Shown here: piece by piece, positions 53,645-63,294 of the stretch | Numbering within the stretch: the stretch's first letter is position 1 | Layout: every line of letters begins with the position of its first letter | Origin: Oleidesulfovibrio sp964593925 | Lineage (GTDB): Bacteria; Desulfobacterota; Desulfovibrionia; Desulfovibrionales; Desulfovibrionaceae | Direction: 5' to 3' | DNA: 64,000 bases | Assembly (NCBI GenBank): GCA_964593925.1 | Contig: CAZQKM010000011.1 | Coordinates: 6,621-70,620, forward strand | Position numbers and translations under genes: made by a program | Notes under the pieces: model-generated | The model's input: only the letters and a program-made list of their open reading frames with translations | The model's database searches: none | What the model was told of the DNA's origin: nothing

Positions 53645-56600
53645 CTAGGCAATCCAGTCGTCATCATCCTCTATGGGCGTAAAGCCTCGCCGCATGGTAT
53701 TTTCCGTAACAACTCGCGGCTCCATAAACTGAATCAGATAGTCGGGGCCGCCAGTCTTGGAGCCTACCCCGGATAACTTGAAGCCGCCAAAGGCCTGCCG
53801 CTCGACCAACGCGCCAGTGCACCCTTTGTTTAGGTACAAGTTGCCCACACGGAACTCCCGGCGAGCCTTCTCAAGGTGTTCCGGGCTACGAGAAAATACC
53901 CCACCTGTCAGCGCAAAATGCGTCCCATTGGCTATTTCCAGTGCATTTTCAAAGCTGGAGGCACGCATGACAGCCAGCACAGGACCAAAAATTTCTTCCT
54001 GTGCGATGCGGTGCTCAGGTCTGATATCCGCAACCACTGTGAGCGGTACATAGCACCCTGTGGCAGGAATATCCTCACGCAGTACCAATATGCTGCCTTC
54101 CTGCTTTGCAAGCTCAATGTATTCATTGACATTTGTCTGTAATGACGCATCTGCAAGGGGCCCCATATAGTACAAAGCATCTTCTGCCGGACCAATTTTC
54201 ACATCATTGCATGCCGCCACCAAGCGTTTGACAAAACGGTCATAGATGGAATCCACCACAATGACTCGTGAGCAAGCAGAGCACTTTTGCCCCTGAAAAC
54301 CAAATGCAGAATACACAACTTGGAGCACGGCCTCATCAAGGTCTGCATCATCATCAATAATTACAGCATTTTTGCCGCCCATTTCTGCCAACACCCGCTT
54401 ACAGTGCTGCTGACCAGGCTGCACCTTTGCCGCCTTTTCCTGAATGCGAAGCCCCACCTCCATGGACCCGGTAAAACAGATCATACTCACTTTGGGATGC
54501 TCCACCAGGTAATCACCCATGATAGAGCTGCGGCCGGGGCAATAATTAAATACACCAGGGGGCAAACCTGCCTCTCGAAAGACCTCCGTCAGGTTATATC
54601 CAATACGAGAAGCAATACCTGAAGGCTTGTAGAGTACCGAATTGCCGGTAACAATGGCTGCTGAAGCCATGCCGATGGAAATAGCAAAAGGGAAATTCCA
54701 TGGTGAAATAACCGCAGTTATCCCCTTGGGCTGGTAAAATAGGTGGTTATGCTCACCAGGAGCACGCCCCATGCGGCGTGGCTTGTCCAGGCGCAACATC
54801 TCGCGGGCGTAATATTCCATAAAGTCAATGCCTTCACCTACATCGTGATAGGCTTGACCCCACTGCTTGCCCACTTCAAGAATCTGCCATGCCGAAAGCT
54901 CAAACGCATTTTTGCGTGCTACTTCTGCGGCCTTGAACAAATAATTGGCGCGGTCTTCTGCCGAAACATCACGCCACAAGTAAAACGCACGCTCTGCTGC
55001 GGCAATGGCGCTGTCTATTTCACCAATACCAGCCTGGCAGACATCTGCCAGCTTTTCTTCGGGGGCGGCAGGGTTGGTTGTGGAAATAAAATCCTCTGTA
55101 ACTACCTCCTTGCCATCAATATACAATGGAATAACACCACCAGACTTCTCTCTGATCGCAGCAATCGCACGCGGGAAAGCGGCACGTTGCTCGGCAATGG
55201 TAAAGTCTACCATGGCGTCATTGCGAAAAGTCGACATGCCTTTGGTTTCAGTGGGGGCTGCGGGAGTGACACGCACAGCCGACTCGCGTGCCAGAGTCTG
55301 CTCCGGGTTTTCAAGCAGTCGCGCCATATCGGCGCCATCTGCAAAACTCTGGCGCAAAAAAGATTCGTTGGCCGTATTTTCAAGTAACCGCCGCACAAGA
55401 TAGGCCATACCAGGAATAAGTTCGCCATATGGGCAGTAAAGCCGAACCCTACCCGCTACATTCAGCAGACCTTTGCGCACGGGCTCGGCCATGCCATAGA
55501 GCACCTGGAACTCGTATCTGTCTTCAGGCACACCCAGGTCGCGTGCCAGCTCCATGGTTGCAGAAATTGAGCGGATATTATGGGAACCGCAGGCATAGTA
55601 ACAGATATCATGATTTTCCAGAATAGTGTGGGTCATGCGTTCAAAACACATATCTGACTCGGACTTGTTTACCCATACGGGAACATCCCAGCCATTTTGC
55701 TTGGCCAGCACAGTTTCTGCATCCCAATACGCGCCCTTTACCAAGCGTACAGCAATGGGCAGATTTTCTGTACGCGCCCACTGCAACAGTCCGGCAAGGT
55801 CCTCTTCTGACTGACGCAGGTATGCCTGCAACACGATGGAAAGATGCGGGTAGTCGCGAAACTCAGGCGCGCTACGCAGGCACCGATAAAGTTCAAGCGT
55901 TATGTCTTTGTACTTCAGCGATTCCATATCAATACACAAAAAACCATTCATTCCAATGACTTTTCTGTATATCGGTACAAGGCGTTCCAAGATGCCCTGC
56001 ACAGAATCTTCCATGGCCACAGGCTTGGCCTGTGAGTATAATGCCGAAGGCTTCACAGATACATTGACTTTCGGGCTGCTGCCCCAGTCCATATTTCTAT
56101 CGGCTCCCCCCCCCTTGAGCACCGGCCACCCGGCATACTCTCCGGCCAGCACTTCAAGCACTTCAAGATACCCATCACGATATGCGTCTGCCTCGTCCTC
56201 GCTGACCGTGGCCTCTCCCAAAAGGTCCACCGTAAACGCAAAGCCATCTTTACGCAGCTTGGAGATGGACTTAATGGCTTCTTTGGCATTTTGGCCAATG
56301 ATGAACTGTCGTCCCATGCCTTCAATATTGGTACGGATGGTCTTTTCCATCAATATAGCCGTCAGCTTGCCGCCGATACCCGCTTTGCCTGCGCCCCACT
56401 TTAAAACAGCGGGCACATCGTTGTTTTCTGCGGCAAAATATTCACGAATATGACGTGAAAGTGACTCTGAAGTGCTAAGATACGGAAAGACGTCGACGAA
56501 TCGAAAAAGCTGCACCTTGAAATCATCGTTTTTCATGGCCCAGTCCATGACCTTTCCGGTCCACCAGCCCTTGTTGAAAATGGATGGTGCTTCGCCACTG

Positions 56601-56659
56601 ATACTGGCAAAAAATTCTTTGCCCCGTGAAACGATCCTTTCGTCAAGCATGCTTTCCAT
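53645..56659 (-). CDS. putA: Bifunctional proline dehydrogenase/L-glutamate gamma-semialdehyde dehydrogenase
   Basis: 1004 residues. N-terminal half: FAD-binding proline dehydrogenase (about 80-450), with GFLCIDMESLKY, IAVRLVKGAYWDAE, YGMAEPVRKGLL. C-terminal half: aldehyde dehydrogenase (about 500-1000), with WNFPFAISIGMASAAIVTGN, FTGSMEVGLRI, EMGGKNAVIIDDDADL and the catalytic cysteine in FQGQKCSACSR. It oxidises proline to glutamate, passing electrons to quinones and NAD. There is no N-terminal ribbon-helix-helix, so it does not bind DNA as E. coli PutA does; the length and lack of a third domain match the short type. Start ATG 56659 has AAGGAGGG upstream. Confidence 0.96.
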   Translation of the reverse strand: MESMLDERIVSRGKEFFASISGEAPSIFNKGWWTGKVMDWAMKNDDFKVQLFRFVDVFPYLSTSESLSRHIREYFAAENNDVPAVLKWGAGKAGIGGKLTAILMEKTIRTNIEGMGRQFIIGQNAKEAIKSISKLRKDGFAFTVDLLGEATVSEDEADAYRDGYLEVLEVLAGEYAGWPVLKGGGADRNMDWGSSPKVNVSVKPSALYSQAKPVAMEDSVQGILERLVPIYRKVIGMNGFLCIDMESLKYKDITLELYRCLRSAPEFRDYPHLSIVLQAYLRQSEEDLAGLLQWARTENLPIAVRLVKGAYWDAETVLAKQNGWDVPVWVNKSESDMCFERMTHTILENHDICYYACGSHNIRSISATMELARDLGVPEDRYEFQVLYGMAEPVRKGLLNVAGRVRLYCPYGELIPGMAYLVRRLLENTANESFLRQSFADGADMARLLENPEQTLARESAVRVTPAAPTETKGMSTFRNDAMVDFTIAEQRAAFPRAIAAIREKSGGVIPLYIDGKEVVTEDFISTTNPAAPEEKLADVCQAGIGEIDSAIAAAERAFYLWRDVSAEDRANYLFKAAEVARKNAFELSAWQILEVGKQWGQAYHDVGEGIDFMEYYAREMLRLDKPRRMGRAPGEHNHLFYQPKGITAVISPWNFPFAISIGMASAAIVTGNSVLYKPSGIASRIGYNLTEVFREAGLPPGVFNYCPGRSSIMGDYLVEHPKVSMICFTGSMEVGLRIQEKAAKVQPGQQHCKRVLAEMGGKNAVIIDDDADLDEAVLQVVYSAFGFQGQKCSACSRVIVVDSIYDRFVKRLVAACNDVKIGPAEDALYYMGPLADASLQTNVNEYIELAKQEGSILVLREDIPATGCYVPLTVVADIRPEHRIAQEEIFGPVLAVMRASSFENALEIANGTHFALTGGVFSRSPEHLEKARREFRVGNLYLNKGCTGALVERQAFGGFKLSGVGSKTGGPDYLIQFMEPRVVTENTMRRGFTPIEDDDDWIA

Positions 56660-56808
56660 GCATCCCTCCTTGGCGGCAAGCTATAAGTATGGGGTCGGCG
56701 GATGTTCGCCACTATGGCAACAGGCAATACATTCTTCAGGTCAATATAATTCTACGTTCTTGCACAAGGCAAGGCAAGCCCAAGCCAGGCAGAGGTATGG
56801 CAACAGAA

Positions 56809-57732
56809 TCATCCCCGCAGTGAACCGCGAAAATCCTCCCACCCGGTTATGCCCATTTCCTGCACCAGCTGGCGCAGTTCCTCCACCAGTCGAAACGCAC
56901 AGTCCGGCCGGATAAAGTTTGCCGTACCAACCTGCACGGCATGTGCACCCACCAAAATAAATTCCAGAATATCTTCTGCCGTGGTTACACCGCCAATGCC
57001 TATCACAGGTATGCTGACAGCGCGGGCAACCTGCCATACACAGCGCAAGGCCACCGGCTTGATCGCCGGTCCGGACAGGCCACCGATGGTATTTGCCAGC
57101 AATGGCTTGCGGCTATGGATATTCACTCCCATACCACTTAGAGTATTAATACAGGCCAGCATATCTGCACCACTGGCCTCGACGGCACGGGCAATCTCTG
57201 TAATGTCTGTAACATTTGGCGATAGCTTGACAATGACCGGTTTGGCTCCGGCACGGCGTTTTACAGCATCAGTCACGCGAGCGGCCTGCCGTGGATCCTG
57301 TCCAAATAATACACCGCCTTCATTTACATTAGGGCATGAGATGTTGACCTCAATGGCGGCAATGCCTTTTTCCGCGGCCAACATGCCGGTAAGCTCGGCA
57401 AACTCATCCGGGTCACAAGCATACAAGTTGGCAATGACAGGAGTCTCCTGCCACGGCAGCCTGGGTAACTGCTCTGAGATAAAATGCTCTGCACCGGAAT
57501 TCTGTAACCCCACAGCATTGAGCATACCGCAAGGAGTTTCCGCAATACGCGGCATAGGGTTGCCCGCACGGGCTTGCAGGGACAACCCCTTGACCACAAT
57601 ACCACCCAATGTCTTCAAATCACCATACGGGGCAAACTCCACCCCATAACCAAATGTGCCTGATGCAGTCATAACGGGATTTTTTAACATCAGCCCGTGC
57701 TGACTGCCGGGCATGGCCACGTGCAAGTCCAC
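56809..57732 (-). CDS. pyrD: Dihydroorotate dehydrogenase B, catalytic subunit
   Basis: 307 residues, class 1B. FMN-binding barrel with MTASGTFGYGVEF, RIAETPCGMLNAVGLQN, VNISCPNVNEGG (the cysteine is the catalytic base, as in class 1B) and IGGVTTAEDILEFILVGAHAVQVG. It oxidises dihydroorotate to orotate in the pyrimidine pathway, passing electrons to PyrK. GTG start with AGGAG upstream that overlaps the pyrK stop; the two genes form an operon. Confidence 0.96.
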   Translation of the reverse strand: MDLHVAMPGSQHGLMLKNPVMTASGTFGYGVEFAPYGDLKTLGGIVVKGLSLQARAGNPMPRIAETPCGMLNAVGLQNSGAEHFISEQLPRLPWQETPVIANLYACDPDEFAELTGMLAAEKGIAAIEVNISCPNVNEGGVLFGQDPRQAARVTDAVKRRAGAKPVIVKLSPNVTDITEIARAVEASGADMLACINTLSGMGVNIHSRKPLLANTIGGLSGPAIKPVALRCVWQVARAVSIPVIGIGGVTTAEDILEFILVGAHAVQVGTANFIRPDCAFRLVEELRQLVQEMGITGWEDFRGSLRG

Positions 57733-57741
57733 AGTCCACTC

Positions 57742-58566
57742 CTAGGGTTTGCTCAAATCCACCTGGTCAGCCCAAAATACGGGCCCATTATTACAAACTT
57801 GCGCTTTGCCTGCCTGCCTTTCATGCAAGCGATGGTTCTCCGTGGTACTGGTGACACAGCCAAGGCACCCTCCCACACCGCATGCCATACGGGTCTCCAG
57901 GGATAGCTGGCAGCGAGCCCGATACTTGAGGGCATACGTCTGAACAGTCTGCAAAAAAGGCGTTGGGCCACATGCCAACACAAGCCCCCCCTGCTCGGCA
58001 TTTTCCTGGATGCGTGCCTCCATACATGCAACAAAACGCTGCCGGTCTTCGGGGGAACGTTCGTGAAAACTCTCTGCAACTATTTTTTCACCAATATTTT
58101 CAAAAGGATAACAACCAACGGGCATCCTATGGCCAAAGTCCATACATACATTCCAGGCCTTGGGATGGGCGTGAACATAGCCGACAAAAGGTGCAATACC
58201 AATGCCGCCTGCCAATAGCAGAGTTGGCGTTTCTGGCTCAACAGCAAAGCTATTGCCAAGGGGGCCCCATACCATAACCGCATCACCCGCCTTGAGCTCT
58301 GTCAGCCTGCGGGTGCCTCTCCCCACAGTCTGAAAAAACACAACCAATCCGCTTCCACTAACATGGCAAATGGAAAAAGGGCGCGCCCACAGCATATCCA
58401 AACCCCATCCCCGCGGACGAAGCATGACAAACTGCCCGGGACTCCAACCTGGCCAGCGCGGAGTTTCCAGACGTAATGCATAAAACTGCCCCTGGCTCGC
58501 AGTCTGCCCAAAGGGCACGATATCCAGCACCGTAAGCTCGGTGCACTGCTGTTCACTGTCGTACAT
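57742..58566 (-). CDS. pyrK: Dihydroorotate dehydrogenase B, electron-transfer subunit
   Basis: 274 residues: ferredoxin-reductase-like FAD domain (about 10-100, including MLWARPFSICHV), NAD domain (LLLAGGIGIAPFVGYV), and a C-terminal 2Fe-2S cluster site with MACGVGGCLGCV and a later VCNNGPVF cysteine. It moves electrons from the PyrD flavin to NAD. The frame extends to 58677 without reason; ATG 58566 (MYDSEQQCTELTV) has AAGGAATAGGA upstream. PyrD follows 9 bases later. Confidence 0.93.
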   Translation of the reverse strand: MYDSEQQCTELTVLDIVPFGQTASQGQFYALRLETPRWPGWSPGQFVMLRPRGWGLDMLWARPFSICHVSGSGLVVFFQTVGRGTRRLTELKAGDAVMVWGPLGNSFAVEPETPTLLLAGGIGIAPFVGYVHAHPKAWNVCMDFGHRMPVGCYPFENIGEKIVAESFHERSPEDRQRFVACMEARIQENAEQGGLVLACGPTPFLQTVQTYALKYRARCQLSLETRMACGVGGCLGCVTSTTENHRLHERQAGKAQVCNNGPVFWADQVDLSKP

Positions 58567-58819
58567 TATCCTATTCCTTAAAAAACAATACATTAGTGCA
58601 GCATGCCGGGCGTAAAAGCAACACCGGTTTTTATATAGAATAGGCTTGCAGCCCGCCAATGGCAAGCTGCAAGCCACAGTGCCAAAACACGCGGGTCGGA
58701 ATATTCCTGTTGCATCCGCCTGCGTCTATGGTTAGATGCAAGAACCACACACAGACCATGCCGCGGAAAAACGCCACGGGCGTTGGCCTTGCACCTTAAT
58801 CGTAACGGAAGCATTTCTC

Positions 58820-60796
58820 ATGAAGCATATGCCTGAAATACTCGCCCCTGCCGGAGATATACAATCTTTTTTAGCTGCCCTAGCCGCGGGAGCCGACGCG
58901 GTATACGTCGGCATGAAACATTTTTCTGCCCGCATGCAAGCAGACAACTTTTCCATCAAAGAGCTTGCCCGCATGGCAGAGCTGGCAAGGCGCGAAAACC
59001 GCAAACTCTATATTGCGGTTAATGCCATGCTCAAGCCCGGTGATGAAGACGCTGCAGGACGCCTATTGATGCGCCTGACGCGTAACGTGCAACCCCATGC
59101 TCTGATCATGCAAGACCTTGGCATTATGGAACTGGCACAGCAGGCAGGCTTTAAGGGTGAAATACATCTATCAACACTAGCTAACATAACACACCCCACG
59201 GCACTTCCCTTTGTGCGTGCCATGGGGGTTGACCGTGTCATTCTGCCGCGCGAGCTAAACATAGATGAGGTGCGGCAATGCAACGCGGCCTGCCCTGAGG
59301 GTCTTTCTCTTGAATTGTTTGTCCATGGGGCTTTGTGCTATTGCGTTTCAGGGCGTTGTTACTGGTCAAGCTATATGGGAGGCAAGTCGGGGCTCCGTGG
59401 CCGCTGCGTGCAGCCCTGTCGTCGTATATACACGCAAAAAAAACGCCAAGGAAGATATTTTTCATGCCTTGATCTTTCACTTGATGTACTGGTGCGTAAC
59501 CTGCTGGATATGCAACATCTGGCATCATGGAAAATAGAGGGCCGCAAGAAAGGCCCGCACTACGTTTTTCACACCGTTACAGCATACCGCATGTTGCGGG
59601 ATACTCCCGGCGACCCCGCAGTACGCAAGCAGGCAGAAGATTTTCTCCGCCAAGCGCTAAGCAGACCCACCACCCACGCCGGTTTTTTGCCGCAACGGAA
59701 GCACGCTGTAACAGCCCCTAATGAACCCACAAGTTCCGGTTTGCTTGCAGGCAAGCTGGCACGCGATAAAAAAAGTATCCTGCAATGCAAGCCCCGGTTT
59801 GAATTGCAGGCACATGATTTTCTGCGTGTGGGGTTTGAAGACGATCCCTGGCACCGCACGGTACGCGTGACCAAGCGGGTGCCCAAGGGCGGAACCTACA
59901 CGCTGCCCCCTGTTAAAGGCCGTCAACCCGCGGCAGGAACCCCCGTGTTTCTCATTGATCGCCGAGAAAAAGGCCTTGTAGACCTTCTGCGCCTGTGGGA
60001 CACAAAGCTCTCCGCCATACCCGCACGCAAAGAGGGTCCTGTAACGTTTACCCCCGCCATGCCCGTCGCCAGAAAAGAACACGGCAAAGGTTTTACCGTG
60101 CTGCTGCACAGCAGTATTCCCAAAGGCAAGCGTACAGAACGTGGGGGCGGCCTAGTGGACGGCCTGTGGCTATCGCCTCGGGGAGCTTCGATATCACGCA
60201 CTTTGGTCTCGCGCTATTCCTGGTGGCTGCCCCCGGTCATCTGGCCGGACGAAGAATCCCAGTGGCAACACCTGATCAAGCAAGTGCTGCGTAACGGCGC
60301 ACGCCACTTTGTTCTGGGAGCGCCATGGCAGCTTGCGTTATTTCCCGATGATGCCGCAATAGTGCCCATCGCCGGGCCATTTTGTAATGTGGCAAATCCT
60401 GCTGCACTGACAACACTGGACCGGATGGGCTTTCGAGGGGTCATTGTCAGCCCAGAGCTTGCAGCACAGGACATTCTGGCCTTGCCGGCCACAACTCCTC
60501 TGCCCTTGGGGATTATTCTTTCTGGGTTCTGGCCCATGGGTATTACGCGCAATCCCTTGCAGCCTGTCAAGCAGGGAGAAGTTCTTTACAGTCCGAAAAA
60601 CGAACCTTTCTGGGCTCGCCGTTACGGACAGAACACATGGATTTTTCCAGGATGGCCGCTGGATATCACTGCATACCAAGAGGCACTAAAAGCAGCAGGC
60701 TACACCATATTTGTCCACTTGAAAGAGGTACCGCCACGCGGTGTACCCGAGCCCACACGCACCAGTACCTTTAACTGGGACCTGACCTTGCTGTAG
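58820..60796 (+). CDS. Peptidase U32 family protein (RlhA/YhbU group)
   Basis: About 658 residues from ATG 58820 (MKHMPEILAPAG), with ACGGAAG upstream; the frame starts earlier at 58736. The U32 domain begins PEILAPAGDIQSFLAALAAGADAVYVGMK and carries the cysteine cluster CPEGLSLELFVHGALCYCVSGRCYWSS ... RGRCVQPCRR, now known to hold an iron-sulfur cluster in RNA-hydroxylating relatives. The C-terminal 300 residues include a split additional domain. Related enzymes hydroxylate 23S rRNA or tRNA wobble uridines; the exact target is unknown here. It is divergent from pyrK. Confidence 0.85.
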   Translation: MKHMPEILAPAGDIQSFLAALAAGADAVYVGMKHFSARMQADNFSIKELARMAELARRENRKLYIAVNAMLKPGDEDAAGRLLMRLTRNVQPHALIMQDLGIMELAQQAGFKGEIHLSTLANITHPTALPFVRAMGVDRVILPRELNIDEVRQCNAACPEGLSLELFVHGALCYCVSGRCYWSSYMGGKSGLRGRCVQPCRRIYTQKKRQGRYFSCLDLSLDVLVRNLLDMQHLASWKIEGRKKGPHYVFHTVTAYRMLRDTPGDPAVRKQAEDFLRQALSRPTTHAGFLPQRKHAVTAPNEPTSSGLLAGKLARDKKSILQCKPRFELQAHDFLRVGFEDDPWHRTVRVTKRVPKGGTYTLPPVKGRQPAAGTPVFLIDRREKGLVDLLRLWDTKLSAIPARKEGPVTFTPAMPVARKEHGKGFTVLLHSSIPKGKRTERGGGLVDGLWLSPRGASISRTLVSRYSWWLPPVIWPDEESQWQHLIKQVLRNGARHFVLGAPWQLALFPDDAAIVPIAGPFCNVANPAALTTLDRMGFRGVIVSPELAAQDILALPATTPLPLGIILSGFWPMGITRNPLQPVKQGEVLYSPKNEPFWARRYGQNTWIFPGWPLDITAYQEALKAAGYTIFVHLKEVPPRGVPEPTRTSTFNWDLTLL

Positions 60797-60884
60797 GCCA
60801 CCCTGTTGCGGGAAGCGTACAGCCGCTCCCAGCAGTCATATACAGGCACGCACAGGGCATACCCGGCTATATCCGATCAGCCGC

Positions 60885-61385
60885 CTACTGCGCCATGCTG
60901 CTGGTACTTTGGGCAGAACGCCCAAGGGTGTCTTTCATTTCGGCAAGATATTCTTTCACGCGGTCTGATTGCTTCCACTCCGCAAACATCTCCTGCCATG
61001 TGCAAAAATCCATAACAGCGCTGTCCAGCTGTTCCTCATGGGACTGTACCCATATATTGAACAATTGCATCTCAAGCTGAAAGGTCGAACTATCAAACAC
61101 CTGGCCAGCAAGTGTGTCATGCATGGTACGGCCAGCAATGTCCGAGGCAACAAATGTGCACACCGCGTTGCGAGAGGATTCCGGCGTGATCTCCCTGTTG
61201 TTCAACAGGTCCAGCATGCCGGCAACCTGGGAATATTTTTCATGTATGCGTTCACTGGCCTGCTCTGGAACGCGAATACACAACATTCCATCCTGCTCTT
61301 CATGGATGAAGTAAAAGCGAAGCCAATTTTCAAACATCATGACTTCAATGATCTGTGCCAGTGCTGCACTGAATGCCGTAGACAT
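60885..61385 (-). CDS. Conserved hypothetical protein, 166 residues
   Basis: ATG 61385 follows AAGGAGCAGCC at ideal distance. The protein is soluble and helical (MSTAFSAALAQIIEVMMFENWLRFYFI, then QASERIHEKYSQVAGMLDLLNN, and VFDSSTFQLEMQLFNIWVQSHEEQLD), with a late acidic tail. I recognise no domain. It stands alone between the U32 gene (convergent) and ilvD (same strand, 156 bases upstream). Confidence 0.6.
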   Translation of the reverse strand: MSTAFSAALAQIIEVMMFENWLRFYFIHEEQDGMLCIRVPEQASERIHEKYSQVAGMLDLLNNREITPESSRNAVCTFVASDIAGRTMHDTLAGQVFDSSTFQLEMQLFNIWVQSHEEQLDSAVMDFCTWQEMFAEWKQSDRVKEYLAEMKDTLGRSAQSTSSMAQ

Positions 61386-61541
61386 GGCTGCTCCTTGCTG
61401 TTGCCGGTATCAAAGTATGCGGCAATATGGACACTATAACATACGCTGACGCTGTTATGCATGGAGCAGCCTTTACGCATTAGATGCTGCACTATGCATG
61501 CAAAAACCATCTATACCGCGCACATGGCGCCCAAATAAAAA

Positions 61542-63209
61542 TCAGCGTGTGTATACCGCACCGTTGGCCGCAGAAGACACAAACCTGCTATAGCGCCGCA
61601 ATAGAGGAGAGCGTATTTCTTTTACCAACGGCGTAAAATGCTCGCGACGTTTTTCAAGCTCGGCATCGTCTACCAACAAGTCCAATCGTCGCTCCGGGAT
61701 GTTGATTTCTATATGGTCCCCTTCCTGCACAAGACCAATGGGACCACCCTCTGCAGCCTCAGGAGAAACGTGCCCAATGGCTGCCCCACGAGTACCCCCG
61801 GAAAAACGACCATCAGTGATCAATGCTACGTCTGCGCCAAGACCTATACCAGCAATGGCTGCAGTGGGGGAAAGCATCTCTCGCATTCCCGGCCCGCCCT
61901 TTGGTCCTTCATAACGGATGATGACCGCGTCTCCTTTTTCAATCTGCCCGGCCATGATGGCTTTAAAGGCACTTTCTTCAGAGTCAAATACACGAGCCCG
62001 AGCTGTACGCCGCATCATCTCCGGGGCCACTGCGGACTGCTTGACCACGGCCCCTTGCGGGGCGAGGGAGCCGTACAACACCGCAATACCCCCTTGCGGC
62101 GAGTATGGTTCTTGCGCAGGACGAATAACGCTGCTGTCAGATACAGCTGGGCCAAGGGTCTCCAAGTTTTCGCCCACAGTCCTGCCTGTAACAGTCAAGG
62201 CATCACGATGGATACGCCCAATGCCATCAAGCTCGGCCATAACAGCAGGAATGCCGCCTGCACGGTGCAGGTCCTGAATATGCTGTGGCCCGGCAGGTGA
62301 AAGCTTGCATAAATTGGGTGTCTGCCGGCTGCCCTTGTCAAAAACATGCAGGGTAAGATCAAGGCCTGCTTCGGCAAATATTGCGGGCAAATGGAGCACA
62401 GTGTTTGTGGAACATCCCAGTGCCATATCAGCTGCCACGGCATTATCCACTGCTTTTTCCGTAACAATATCACGGGGGGTAATATTACGCTCAAGCAGGT
62501 CCATGACGCGCATACCCGCATGCTTGGCAAGACGAATTCGTGCTGCGGAGGTTGCAGGGGTGGTTCCATTGCCGGGCAAAGCAAGGCCAATGGTTTCCGA
62601 AAGGCAATTCATGGAGTTGGCAGTAAACATACCCGCACATGAACCGCAACCAGGGCAGGCTGTTTCAGCAAGGTGTTCCAGTTCCTCTTCGCTCATGGCC
62701 CCTTGGCGTACCTTACCAACGCCTTCAAATACAGTTATCAGGTCAGAAGCATCCCCGCGCGTATCCCCCGCTGCCATGGGCCCACCGCTGACCAGTATGG
62801 AAGGTATGTTCAAACGCAGCATGGCCATGAGCATGCCCGGTACGGATTTGTCACAGTTAGGAATAAACACAAGCGCATCAAACGGGTGTGCCATGGCCAT
62901 AATCTCAATGGAGTCAGCAATGATTTCACGACTGGGCAGCGAAAATCGCATACCCTCATGATTCATGGCCAGCCCATCGCAAACAGCAATGGCAGGAAAA
63001 GCCATGGGGGTACCCCCTGCAGAGCGCACACCGGCCTTGACGGCCTCAGCAATTGTATTCAGATGAATATGGCCCGGCACTATTTCATTGGCAGCGTTGA
63101 CAATGCCCACCAGAGGCCGACACATTTCTTCCCGCGTAAGCCCCAAGGCATATAGCAATGAACGATGAGGGGCTTTTTCCAACCCATGGGTCATTTTTTT
63201 ACTTCTCAT
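61542..63209 (-). CDS. ilvD: Dihydroxy-acid dehydratase
   Basis: 555 residues. Iron-sulfur cysteines in FIPNCDKSVPGML and ACPGCGSCAGMFTANSM, GDTRGDAS, GCSTNTVLHLPA, the lysine/serine region FSGGTRGAAIGHVSPEAAEGG. It dehydrates dihydroxy acids in valine, leucine and isoleucine synthesis. ATG 63209 has AAGGA upstream. The other ilv genes are outside the window. Confidence 0.97.
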   Translation of the reverse strand: MRSKKMTHGLEKAPHRSLLYALGLTREEMCRPLVGIVNAANEIVPGHIHLNTIAEAVKAGVRSAGGTPMAFPAIAVCDGLAMNHEGMRFSLPSREIIADSIEIMAMAHPFDALVFIPNCDKSVPGMLMAMLRLNIPSILVSGGPMAAGDTRGDASDLITVFEGVGKVRQGAMSEEELEHLAETACPGCGSCAGMFTANSMNCLSETIGLALPGNGTTPATSAARIRLAKHAGMRVMDLLERNITPRDIVTEKAVDNAVAADMALGCSTNTVLHLPAIFAEAGLDLTLHVFDKGSRQTPNLCKLSPAGPQHIQDLHRAGGIPAVMAELDGIGRIHRDALTVTGRTVGENLETLGPAVSDSSVIRPAQEPYSPQGGIAVLYGSLAPQGAVVKQSAVAPEMMRRTARARVFDSEESAFKAIMAGQIEKGDAVIIRYEGPKGGPGMREMLSPTAAIAGIGLGADVALITDGRFSGGTRGAAIGHVSPEAAEGGPIGLVQEGDHIEINIPERRLDLLVDDAELEKRREHFTPLVKEIRSPLLRRYSRFVSSAANGAVYTR

Positions 63210-63294
63210 GATATTCCTTGTCTGGTTAGGTGGTCGCGTGCCCCGGCATACGTCCCTTGAAGGGGCTTATGCAACCCTTGCCTGAAGCATACGG